Below, one piece after another: positions 28,744 to 37,736 of a stretch of DNA of 39,706 nt. How positions within the stretch are numbered: the first letter of the stretch is position 1; the number at the start of each line of letters is the position of its first letter. Where the stretch lies: contig JAOZLS010000003.1 of NCBI GenBank assembly GCA_029934705.1, positions 1-39,706 on the forward strand, written 5' to 3'. The notes under the pieces were generated by a model, which was not told where the DNA came from, did not search any database, and was given only the letters and a program-made list of their open reading frames with translations. Source of the stretch: Bacteroidales bacterium (GTDB lineage: Bacteria > Bacteroidota > Bacteroidia > Bacteroidales > JAADGE01). The translations under genes were made by a program, and so were the position numbers.

Positions 28744-31700
28744 TTACATTTTAAATATTTCTAAAAATTCTTCATCTACTTCTGTTTCAACAATACCTTG
28801 TTCTGTAAGAATATCAAAATAATCTTTTACTTTTTTCACTAAAACATCACCTTCAACATATTCAAAATTAACCCTATCCAAAAATAGCTCAACTCTATCA
28901 ACTGGTTGTCGCATCATATCATAAGATAAACGAGCCGACTCGTTTCTGTGAGTATTAACCCAATTTATTGACTCTTTTAATTCTTCAAGTAAAACTTCTG
29001 TTACTTCGGGATTATTTCTTACAAACTCGCCTTTTAAAACAATACCTGCATTAGGAAAACTACCAAAACCTTTGTTATATTCATTCCATATTTTATTGTA
29101 TGATAGAATTGAAATAGGTTCGCCTCTATCTTCCATAATTTTTATTGCATAGCTAGCTTCTGGCTCTCTAAGAATTACTGTATCGGCTTGTCCTGTAACA
29201 AAATCTGCATAAATCTTTTCTGGTCTGCCAAATGGTTGTCCATAAACAAAATTAAAATCGGCAGGATTTAATCCACTTGCTTTAATCAAATATTTTGTGA
29301 TTTTTGCTGGTGGTGCTTCTTCAAAAAGTGGTGTATGAATTGTTTTTCCTATTAAATCTTTTAAATTTCTAGCTTGATAACCTCTTGTAAGAATTACAAA
29401 ATTATCCCAAACAAAAAGTGCTGGTATTTTAACATCACTATTTCTTAATTTAGCTGAAGTAATTAATGCTGAAAAACTTATATCAGCTTTTCCATTAGCA
29501 ATCCAAGCTAAATGTTTTTCGGTTTCCTCCCAAACTTTTAGTTCTTTAATGTTAACTGCTTTTCGTATTTTTTCAGACTGTAACAATCTCATCATCACAG
29601 GATATGCAACTGGAGTTGCCGACTGAATTACTACATCAAGTTTATTTGATTTTTCTTCATCTGTTTCGCCTTCTGTAACTTTTTTATGAAAATATATCCA
29701 AATTTCTTGATCATCTCTAACTTCGGTAACATGCTCGTAGCCCATTTCCGATAGCATATTAATCATTGGTGTAGGTTCAAATCGTTGAATTAATGTAAAT
29801 CCAGAGTCTTCTTCTATTTCATAAGATTTTTTTATAATTATATCGAAAGGGTCGGTCGTCATTGCCCTAACATCGAGTATTTCAAAATCTTCCTTACGCT
29901 CTTGCCAGTTTACAAGCTTTAATTTTTCATTATTAAAAATTGAAACTCTAAATTCTCGTGTTTTTTCTATATTGAAAGAAAAGTTTAAACCTGAAACTAA
30001 TTTTAATAGCTCAACAGGGTTTTCAACTGAAATTATTACAATATTTTCTTGAGCTTTTAAGGCTGAAACTTTTTGTATAATTTCTGGCATACTATCGTGG
30101 TTGTAAATATAGCGTTCAGCACTTTCGTCCCACGAAATATCGACTCCTGAAATATCTTCATCTTCCAAATTCATTTGTACACACTCAGGCATATTTTTAA
30201 GAAGCTTATTTTCTACTCCTAAAAATTTATTTAATGTATGAAGTATTTCACAAATTGAAATTCCTGTAATTTTTGCTGCATCTTTGAAAGAAGCATATCT
30301 GGCCAAAGTATTATACAAGGCAGGGTTCTGCAATTTTTTTAATTTTGGCGACAAAGTTGTTAATACATCTTTCAATTCAGGATGTCTATCTAAAACTTGC
30401 TTAATGTTAGACTTTGCTAAAACTGGCTCAATATCATTCTCCACCTCTTGCTCTTGCATAACAATTGCATTTACTGGGCAAACATTAAGTGCATCCTGAC
30501 AAAGCTTTTCTTCTTCAGCATTTTTAGGTTGTTTTTTTACAAATGCAACATTGCTATCGTTCATCTCAAAGTTCTTATCAGCAACTTCAACACAAGCTCT
30601 ACAAGAAATACATTCTTCCGTAACTAAATATTTGTTAGTTTCCATAATTTGTATATTATTATTTTTATTATTTTTTCTATATAATTTATACCAAACTATA
30701 AAGCCCGAAATAAGTATAAATAAAATACCTAAGCCTGAAAGTGGTATAAAAAGTATGTAATATTTTCCGAAAAATATTTTATAAAACCTAGCTGTATGAA
30801 TTTCTAAAGCCAAGTTCCATAACGATAATGGCGATTTTTCAATAATAACTTTGGGCATTTTAGTTAATTGCAAACTATTATTAATATTTGCTGCTCCAAA
30901 ATTATAATCAAATATTATTTCTTCTCCAAAAAAGTCTGTTGTAAAACCCGAAACTTTAAATTCACCTATCGGTGGTCCTGCCTTTTTTGGTGCAATATAT
31001 GGAGTCTTCTTTATATAATCTAATATTTCACCTGTTTCGGTATTCCATGCAAAAAGCCCTTCAAATGAGCCTACTAAATAAACATTAGTTGCCATTTTTT
31101 TAAAAACGGTTACCCCCATCATACTTGCTGGTGGCTGAGTTTTATATTTTTTTAGCTTAGTATTAAAATTATCATCGGAATAATAAAAGCCTTCTAAAGT
31201 TGCTATAATAAAACGGTCTTTTTCTTGATCATAAGTTATACGTCGTAAATTATCAAACCACGGGTTTGGTGAATCTAACTTGGTAAACGGGATTTTATCT
31301 ACTTTTGAATAACCAATAAGTGCAATTAATGGCGGACGAAGAAACATTCCTGTAAAAGTTGTTATTACTAGAAAAATTAAGGTTATCCAACCTATTTTAT
31401 TGTGCCATTTTAAATTCCATTTATTAGCTTTTTTAATTGATGATGCTCTTTTCTTTTTTTTCTTTCTACCTTTTAACCTAAAACCATTAACAAAAAAGAT
31501 AAGACCTGTAATACTTAAAAATATAAATATCAAACCTATTAAATCTACGAGTAATTTACCTATCTCGCCATAAATTTCGCCACTATGAATTAGCCAAAAG
31601 GTTTTAAAAAGTCCTATTTTGTTATCATAATTTTCTGGTTCAGGTAATATTTTTGTTTCAAAATTTATTGCATCAACTGTTGTTAATAAATGCGAACGAG

Positions 31701-32175
31701 TTAATACAAATAAAGTATCTTGTTTATATAATAAATCGACTATGCGTTTTTCGTGAACTGGTAACTCTTTTATTTTCCATAGTTTATTTGCAAAATCGTA
31801 TTTATATAAACCGAAAAAAGTTGCAGCAAAAAGCTCCTTTTTATCTGTTTGCAATAATTTACATACCTTACGATTATCAATTCCGCTAGGAAAACCTGTA
31901 TTAAAATCGGTAAATTTATTGAGTGATGAGTTACTTAACCAAATACCAATATTACCATAAGTTAACACACTGTCCTTATTTATTTTAAGTGTTGATTTAA
32001 CGGCTGCATTATTCCAGTTTTTATATTCAAAATCTTTAGGTAAATACTTTCTATCAACATCCATAAACGAGAATGCTTCGCGATGATTTAAAACAATTCC
32101 CGATAATGAAAATAAAATAATAAATATTGTAAGTATGACTCCTAGCCATTTATGGTATTTCTTAAAAAAACTCAT
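28744..32175 (-). CDS. PepSY-type membrane protein fused to ferredoxin, DUF1858-like domain and NMT1/SsuA-like substrate-binding domain
   Basis: 1143 aa: N-term KYHKWLGVILTIFIILFSLSGIVLNHREAFSF (PepSY TM); CISCRACVEVADKNF...CQDALNVCPVNAI; LDRHPELKDVLTTLSPKLKKLQNPALYNTLARYASFKDAAKITGI; C-term SBP-like LDVVIQSATPVAYPVMMRLL...GQADTVILREPEASYAIK. Confidence 0.75.
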   Translation of the reverse strand: MSFFKKYHKWLGVILTIFIILFSLSGIVLNHREAFSFMDVDRKYLPKDFEYKNWNNAAVKSTLKINKDSVLTYGNIGIWLSNSSLNKFTDFNTGFPSGIDNRKVCKLLQTDKKELFAATFFGLYKYDFANKLWKIKELPVHEKRIVDLLYKQDTLFVLTRSHLLTTVDAINFETKILPEPENYDNKIGLFKTFWLIHSGEIYGEIGKLLVDLIGLIFIFLSITGLIFFVNGFRLKGRKKKKKRASSIKKANKWNLKWHNKIGWITLIFLVITTFTGMFLRPPLIALIGYSKVDKIPFTKLDSPNPWFDNLRRITYDQEKDRFIIATLEGFYYSDDNFNTKLKKYKTQPPASMMGVTVFKKMATNVYLVGSFEGLFAWNTETGEILDYIKKTPYIAPKKAGPPIGEFKVSGFTTDFFGEEIIFDYNFGAANINNSLQLTKMPKVIIEKSPLSLWNLALEIHTARFYKIFFGKYYILFIPLSGLGILFILISGFIVWYKLYRKNNKNNNIQIMETNKYLVTEECISCRACVEVADKNFEMNDSNVAFVKKQPKNAEEEKLCQDALNVCPVNAIVMQEQEVENDIEPVLAKSNIKQVLDRHPELKDVLTTLSPKLKKLQNPALYNTLARYASFKDAAKITGISICEILHTLNKFLGVENKLLKNMPECVQMNLEDEDISGVDISWDESAERYIYNHDSMPEIIQKVSALKAQENIVIISVENPVELLKLVSGLNFSFNIEKTREFRVSIFNNEKLKLVNWQERKEDFEILDVRAMTTDPFDIIIKKSYEIEEDSGFTLIQRFEPTPMINMLSEMGYEHVTEVRDDQEIWIYFHKKVTEGETDEEKSNKLDVVIQSATPVAYPVMMRLLQSEKIRKAVNIKELKVWEETEKHLAWIANGKADISFSALITSAKLRNSDVKIPALFVWDNFVILTRGYQARNLKDLIGKTIHTPLFEEAPPAKITKYLIKASGLNPADFNFVYGQPFGRPEKIYADFVTGQADTVILREPEASYAIKIMEDRGEPISILSYNKIWNEYNKGFGSFPNAGIVLKGEFVRNNPEVTEVLLEELKESINWVNTHRNESARLSYDMMRQPVDRVELFLDRVNFEYVEGDVLVKKVKDYFDILTEQGIVETEVDEEFLEIFKM

Positions 32176-32280
32176 CTTTTATATATCTTTTTCTATAAGC
32201 TGTTTTTTCTATTTTATGAAACAACTCGTAATTTACAATCTAGTAAAACTTTATTAATCTGCATTAAATAATTATTAAAC

Positions 32281-33468
32281 TTACCAGTCTAATAATTTTC
32301 TATCTCCTTCAATTTTCTGTATTTCAGATATTTCTTGCGAAACTTCCAAAACTCCTTTGTATTCGTTATTTTTATTTCGTACTGCAAAATATTGAATAAG
32401 AACATATTTTGGTCCTAAATGTAGCCAAAATGAAGCAACATTTTTTTCTCCCGACTTAAATGATTCAACTATTTTGTCAACAATATGAACACTTTCTGGG
32501 GGATGACAATTTTGCAATTTACGTCCTACAATTGATGCTGTTCTTGGGAAAATACGATGTACTGGGTCCGAAAAAAATCTTACTGTATCATTTTCATCTA
32601 CATAAGTAATGTCAACAGGCAAATGATTAAAAATCATTTCTATTTGTTGAACAGAAACTTCACCTGTCGCAAATTTTATAACATCATCCTTATTTACAAC
32701 AGATTGTATTTTCTTTTTAGTAGCCTCAACTTCAACAAAAGGTAAACCTAATTCGACAGTTTGCTCAAGCATATTTTCCAATACCTCATGCTTAATTGTT
32801 TCAAGCATTATCGGAAATAACACTTTTTCTTCTCTAAAAATAATTGTATTAATATTGAAAAACACAACACTACTTATTTTATTAAAAGCGGTTAAATCGA
32901 AGTTTTTTGCTTCCAATAATTCTAATGTCTTTTTTATGTTTCGCCTAATATCATCGTGAAAGGACCACATAAGTTTTACACATTGATGCTGCTCCCATTT
33001 TTGCTCTAAAATAGGGAATAATATGTTTTCTTTTACTGTGTAATGAAGTGTGAATTTTTCAAACTCTTTAAAAGTAAGAATAAGCTCTTTAACTGCGTTT
33101 ACATTATATTTTACATTAAGCTCTTTTATATATTTTCTAGAATCTTTTAATTTTTGTAAAATTATAGCGTTATCTTGTTCTAATAAGTTTATAAAAGAGC
33201 TTTTTTGAGCTTTTATTGCGGGGTAATTAGATAAAGTTTTATATAAAATATTAAATAATTTATTAGACACAGTTTTCATGTCTTCAATATTTACATTTTG
33301 CTCAAAAAGTACATCAAAAGTGCTTAAAATATCTTGAGGAATATAGTTTTCAGTTATTATTCCATATTTTTTTACGAGTTCGCCTCCTTTTTCGCCCTTT
33401 ATAACTCCCAACATATACATAGTAAGGTCGTTAACTCTTTTTTCTGCGGTATTTGAAAATTTTGACAT
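32281..33468 (-). CDS. Hemerythrin-like / DUF438-type protein with C-terminal PAS domain
   Basis: 395 aa; HYTVKENILFPILEQKWEQHQC...MWSFHDDIRR...FREEKVLFPIM hemerythrin-like pattern; PAS-like NHLPVDITYVDENDTVRFFSDPVHRIFPRTASIVGRKLQNCHPPESVHIVDKI. Confidence 0.8.
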   Translation of the reverse strand: MSKFSNTAEKRVNDLTMYMLGVIKGEKGGELVKKYGIITENYIPQDILSTFDVLFEQNVNIEDMKTVSNKLFNILYKTLSNYPAIKAQKSSFINLLEQDNAIILQKLKDSRKYIKELNVKYNVNAVKELILTFKEFEKFTLHYTVKENILFPILEQKWEQHQCVKLMWSFHDDIRRNIKKTLELLEAKNFDLTAFNKISSVVFFNINTIIFREEKVLFPIMLETIKHEVLENMLEQTVELGLPFVEVEATKKKIQSVVNKDDVIKFATGEVSVQQIEMIFNHLPVDITYVDENDTVRFFSDPVHRIFPRTASIVGRKLQNCHPPESVHIVDKIVESFKSGEKNVASFWLHLGPKYVLIQYFAVRNKNNEYKGVLEVSQEISEIQKIEGDRKLLDW

Positions 33469-33479
33469 ATTATATATTT

Positions 33480-33893
33480 TTAAAATTTTGATATTTCATT
33501 ATAATCTAAATCAGATAAGGATTTATTTCTAAATACCTCATCAAATTTATCTCTTACACTTACCCATGAACTATGCATAATACAAGGGTTTTCGTCTGAA
33601 CATTGATCAAAGCCCAAGACACAACCACTATATTTATCACTCCCATCAACTGACTCTAAAATATCAATTAATAATATTTGATCTGTGCTTTTATCAAAAG
33701 AATAGCCACCATCTCGTCCTTGAATACTCTTTATAAAACCAGATTTTGACAAAGCTGTTAGTAACCTTCTTAAATACTTGTCAGAAATATGTAAGTTGTC
33801 TATAAGATATTTTGCAGAATATAACTTTTCTGGCTCTTTAGCCATAAAACCTAATATTCTTAATGCATACTCCGATGTTTTGGATAACTTCAT
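33480..33893 (-). CDS. Rrf2 family transcriptional regulator
   Basis: 137 aa; MKLSKTSEYALRILGFMA...LHISDKYLRRLLTALSKSGFIKSIQGRDGGYSF; three Cys in CVLGFDQCSDENPC. Confidence 0.92.
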   Translation of the reverse strand: MKLSKTSEYALRILGFMAKEPEKLYSAKYLIDNLHISDKYLRRLLTALSKSGFIKSIQGRDGGYSFDKSTDQILLIDILESVDGSDKYSGCVLGFDQCSDENPCIMHSSWVSVRDKFDEVFRNKSLSDLDYNEISKF

Positions 33894-34156
33894 CTACTTA
33901 TATTTTATTAAAAACCTGCACATTAGATATGTAAAATTTATTTTTTAGTATCTAAAAGAAGTAAAATATATAAGTTATTCTCTTGTGTATTTTTAAATTA
34001 AACCAAGAGCCTTTTATAAATACTACTTATCTGTATTATTATGCAAATAACGGAATTAATTTTATCATAAGCAAATTATTTAGAATGATTTCAAATAAAG
34101 AAATGTTTTTTTTATTCGTTATTTTTTTATTCATTTGTAACTCACAAAACATAAAA

Positions 34157-34231
34157 ATGATAAGAATAACATTAAATAATTGGTGGCAAACAAGAGAATT
34201 TCTACAAATAGGAAAAGTTCCCTTGGTATAA
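34157..34231 (+). CDS. Candidate trp leader peptide MIRITLNNWWQTREFLQIGKVPLV
   Basis: 24-codon ORF with tandem TGG TGG at 34181-34186, followed 21 nt later by an intrinsic terminator and then trpB. Confidence 0.6.
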   Translation: MIRITLNNWWQTREFLQIGKVPLV

Positions 34232-34252
34232 TTGTGTCATCACAAAAAATAT

Positions 34253-34284
34253 AAAGCCGTTGGATTTTCCAACGGCTTTTTTTT
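34253..34284 (+). terminator. Intrinsic terminator/attenuator upstream of trpB
   Basis: AAAGCCGTTGG-ATTTT-CCAACGGCTTT followed by TTTTT; no upstream + strand gene other than the Trp-codon leader ORF. Confidence 0.85.
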
Positions 34285-34420
34285 ATGTCTAATTTTAATG
34301 AAAATGAAAAACGAAATTATTATAACTTGGATTAACAAGACTGAAAATCGTTGGCGTTACTCAAATAGAGTAGAACAAAACAACAATTTTTAAAAATTCA
34401 TTAATAATAAAGTTAATACA

Positions 34421-35593
34421 ATGACAACAAATACAACAACAATACAGGAAAAAAGACAAGGTTATTTCGGACAATTTGGAGGAGCTTATGTGCCACCAGC
34501 TATTGCAGATAAATTACAAAACTTAGCCGAAGAATTTTATCGAATAAAAAAAGACAAGGAGTTCGAAAAAGAGTACATTGAATTATTAAAAACTTATGTT
34601 GGTCGTCCTTCACCGCTATTTTATGCAAAAAGATTATCGGAGAAAGTGGGCAGTAAAATTTATTTAAAGCGAGAAGATTTAAACCATACTGGAGCTCACA
34701 AAATAAACAATACTATTGGTCAAATTCTGTTAGCAAAAAAAATGGGAGCAAAAACTATTTTGGCAGAAACAGGAGCAGGACAGCATGGAGTAGCAACTGC
34801 TACTGCTGCAGCACTTTTTGGTCTGAAATGCAAAGTGTTTATGGGAGCGACAGATATTGAGCGACAAGCACTTAATGTAAACAGAATGGAGCTTTTAGGA
34901 GCAGAAGTTATTAGTGTAACACAAGGACAAGGAACATTAAAAGATGCCGTTGATTTTGCTTTAGGATATTACATTGAACACCCAGATGCTTATTATTTAC
35001 TAGGTTCGGCAGTTGGTCCACACCCCTACCCTGAAATGGTTGGATATTTTCAAAGCATAATTGGAAAAGAAGCAAAAAAACAAATACTTGAGGTTGAAGG
35101 CAAGCTCCCTGACTCACTAATAGCATGTATCGGAGGAGGTTCAAATGCAATTGGTCTTTTTAAAGAATTTTTAGATGATGAAAATGTTAAGATTTATGCT
35201 GCCGAAGGTGCAGGCGAAGGACTTGATTCAGGAAGAACTGCAGCAACTCTAAATTTAGGTAAAAGAATGGTTTTTCAAGGAGCCGATTCATTTTGTTTAG
35301 CTGATGAAGACGGAAATCCAATTGGTTCATATTCAATTGCGGCAGGATTAGATTACCCCGGAATTGGTCCAGAACATGCACACCTAAACGATATTAACAG
35401 GGTAGAATATCATGGAATAACAGATAAAGAAGCAATTGATGCTTTTAAAGAGCTATCTCATTTAGAAGGAATAATACCAGCAATTGAATCGGCACATGCA
35501 ATTGCTTTAGCCATGAAATTACTGAAAAATAAAAATGAAGTAACAATTGTAAACCTCTCGGGAAGAGGCGACAAAGATGTTGTTAGAATGTAG
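34421..35593 (+). CDS. trpB: Tryptophan synthase beta chain
   Basis: 390 aa; YFGQFGGAYVPP..., KREDLNHTGAHKINNTIGQ (PLP Lys), GGGSNAIGLF, GRGDKDV. Confidence 0.96.
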   Translation: MTTNTTTIQEKRQGYFGQFGGAYVPPAIADKLQNLAEEFYRIKKDKEFEKEYIELLKTYVGRPSPLFYAKRLSEKVGSKIYLKREDLNHTGAHKINNTIGQILLAKKMGAKTILAETGAGQHGVATATAAALFGLKCKVFMGATDIERQALNVNRMELLGAEVISVTQGQGTLKDAVDFALGYYIEHPDAYYLLGSAVGPHPYPEMVGYFQSIIGKEAKKQILEVEGKLPDSLIACIGGGSNAIGLFKEFLDDENVKIYAAEGAGEGLDSGRTAATLNLGKRMVFQGADSFCLADEDGNPIGSYSIAAGLDYPGIGPEHAHLNDINRVEYHGITDKEAIDAFKELSHLEGIIPAIESAHAIALAMKLLKNKNEVTIVNLSGRGDKDVVRM

Positions 35594-35608
35594 AAATAAC
35601 TATTTATC

Positions 35609-35649
35609 AAAAGAAACTCCAACAAAATTTAATTTGTTGGAGTTTCTTT
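35609..35649. terminator. Bidirectional intrinsic terminator between trpB and the convergent gene
   Basis: AAAGAAACTCCAACAAA-ATTTAA-TTTGTTGGAGTTTCTTT near-perfect long stem. Confidence 0.85.
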
Positions 35650-35667
35650 ATCAACTTTTAAAAAAAT

Positions 35668-36561
35668 CTATTTTGTTAAAGCTTCAAAAGCATCTTCGAC
35701 ATAACCTGGCGTACTAGAAATTTTCATAAACTGCGACATTGTTAATTCTGGCCAAAGCAAAGCAAAACGATATTTCCCGTGTAACATATAAGCTTTATTA
35801 TTAATAACAATTATTTCGTAAGGCATTGCGGCTAAATGCTCCTGCCCTATTATTGGTAAAAAATATCTTTCACCTTTATTACCATCCATTAAACCAATAC
35901 CATAAATAGCGATTTTTGAGCTTGTAAATTTTATTTGATAAACTTTTTTTGTATTACCTTTTTTAGACTTCAAGTTTGCTTCAATAGTTCTACAAGCTGT
36001 ATTATAGTCTGAAAAGCTATTTAATTCAACAGGGTCCGTAAAATAAGGCATTCCCATCATGTAATGATACTTTTTAAGATCACTTTTTGATAATTGACCT
36101 CCAAAACCAGTAAAGTTTTTACCCATTTTTTTCAATATACCTATTGTTTCATTTGAAATTGCTTTCAGCTTAGCATGTTGTTTTGTATTATCTCCCATAT
36201 AAGCATGAAAAATATACTCTGGATTTAAAAGTGTAACTTCAATATTTGTAGAACTCTTTTTATAAATAGAAAACTTTAAAACACTAGCTAATGCTCTTTG
36301 TGTTTTACCAGATACTGCGATACTACTTAAATCGTTACGAGTAAAAGCAACTGTGTACATTATTGATTTTCCTTGAGGATTATAAGATCCCAATACTCTA
36401 AATCCGCTTGCTTTTAATTCTCCTAACAATTTAGTTCTAGCATCAGCTAAAGTTCCTGATGCTGTAACTTTATAGTATGCATGTAACTTCTCTTGAGCAT
36501 TAGATTTTAAGGTAAATACTACTAATAATGCTACTAAAATAATTAAATTCCTTTGTTTCAT
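35668..36561 (-). CDS. Secreted hypothetical protein, N-terminal DUF302-like region
   Basis: 297 aa; signal peptide; GTLADARTKLLGELKASGFRVLGSYNPQGKS resembles the start of DUF302. Confidence 0.55.
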   Translation of the reverse strand: MKQRNLIILVALLVVFTLKSNAQEKLHAYYKVTASGTLADARTKLLGELKASGFRVLGSYNPQGKSIMYTVAFTRNDLSSIAVSGKTQRALASVLKFSIYKKSSTNIEVTLLNPEYIFHAYMGDNTKQHAKLKAISNETIGILKKMGKNFTGFGGQLSKSDLKKYHYMMGMPYFTDPVELNSFSDYNTACRTIEANLKSKKGNTKKVYQIKFTSSKIAIYGIGLMDGNKGERYFLPIIGQEHLAAMPYEIIVINNKAYMLHGKYRFALLWPELTMSQFMKISSTPGYVEDAFEALTK

Positions 36562-36749
36562 CTTTTAATAATTTATGTTAAATATTAATTCTTATTTATC
36601 TACACTTGTATATATCACAAAGGTTAGATAAATAGATATGAAAAAGGCTGACTTTTGTCATGCTTATTTATTTACAAGAACTATTTTGATTGTTCAAAGG
36701 GAAACAAAAAAATTAACACCCACATAACAAGATAAATACAGATCAAATA

Positions 36750-36793
36750 AAAAAAAATCATTCGCTTCTAATTAATATAGAAAAGAATGATTT
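36750..36793 (-). terminator. Probable intrinsic terminator (minus strand)
   Basis: AAATCATTC...GAATGATTT with an A-run on the + strand side (U-run on minus). Confidence 0.6.
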
Positions 36794-36816
36794 ATGTTTT
36801 ATAACAATGTTTTAAA

Positions 36817-37143
36817 TTATTGTATTTGTGTTTGAAATTCGGCTTTTAAAACCTCTGCTATTTCTTCTAAAACTTTTCGCTGTGCACTAGATAAAAATAA
36901 TATAACAATTAGACCTCCAAAAAAAGCTCTTGCTATATCCGAAGGTATTGCTTTTATTAATTGAACTCTATCCTTCTTCTCAAAAATTCTTATCCAAGCT
37001 CCAACAAAAGCAGATTTTTTAACTACAATATATTCAAAACGTAGCAAAGGATTCTTCTTTATTTTCACTTCGTAAGTTAATTTTTCAGACAACACTCGTT
37101 CCATTTCAGGGAAAGTCATTTTTTCATTTAATTGTAAATTCAT
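36817..37143 (-). CDS. Hypothetical small protein with one TM segment
   Basis: 108-aa ORF, plausible start and downstream terminator; no family recognised. Confidence 0.55.
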   Translation of the reverse strand: MNLQLNEKMTFPEMERVLSEKLTYEVKIKKNPLLRFEYIVVKKSAFVGAWIRIFEKKDRVQLIKAIPSDIARAFFGGLIVILFLSSAQRKVLEEIAEVLKAEFQTQIQ

Positions 37144-37250
37144 AATAATTATTTTTAGTTATTAGTTATTATAAACTACAAAATACGGCATATTTAAGTA
37201 AATAGCAATTTTTACAAATACTTTTTATAATTATAAACTAAATGAATCAA

Positions 37251-37469
37251 CTAAAATCGCCTACCACGGCGAGGTCTCCCCTGTCCTCCTCGAAACTGAT
37301 TACCATTAGCAACACCTCGCCCAAATCCTCTACCTGCAAATCGTTCCTCTTCTATGGTTTCGTTTTGGTTATCATTTGAGTTTTGAGAATTATCATCATT
37401 ACATTTTCCTAATCCTCTTCCTGTTTTTGAACCTTTACCTTGTGGTCCTCTTCTATTAAAATTTGGCAT
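37251..37469 (-). CDS. Small Gly/Arg-rich protein, DUF5320-like N-terminus
   Basis: From the internal Met: MPNFNRRGPQGKGSKTGRGLGKC resembles MPxxDxTGPxGxGPxTGRxxGxC; C-terminus FRGGQGRPRRGRRF. ORF track start is 37502. Confidence 0.6.
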   Translation of the reverse strand: MPNFNRRGPQGKGSKTGRGLGKCNDDNSQNSNDNQNETIEEERFAGRGFGRGVANGNQFRGGQGRPRRGRRF

Positions 37470-37736
37470 AACTTTATATTTATTTAGATTGAATAAAAAC
37501 AAAGTTACGAAAAAGAAAGATACAAATCAAGTAAAGTCGATATGTTTTAAAATATGAAATATGCCAATTTCTTACTTTAGAAATTGGCATATTAAGAGTA
37601 GGCAAAAATATCACAACTGTAAATACTAGTGACAAATTAAACTGACGCTACATTGTCCTACGGACGAATGCAGGTCAACCTCTACTATAAACAGCTTCTA
37701 TTTAGTTAAAAATCAGAAACATAAAATTTACAGGTA

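Noticed and set aside
33983-34156. Upstream part of the 82-aa ORF 33983..34231
   Set aside because: Hydrophobic, Phe/Ile-rich and without family resemblance; only the 3' portion from ATG 34157 is argued to be a leader peptide.
36606-36622. TTGTATATATCACAA, resembling a second CRP-like site upstream of 35668..36561
   Set aside because: Not truly symmetric and does not match TGTGA-N6-TCACA.
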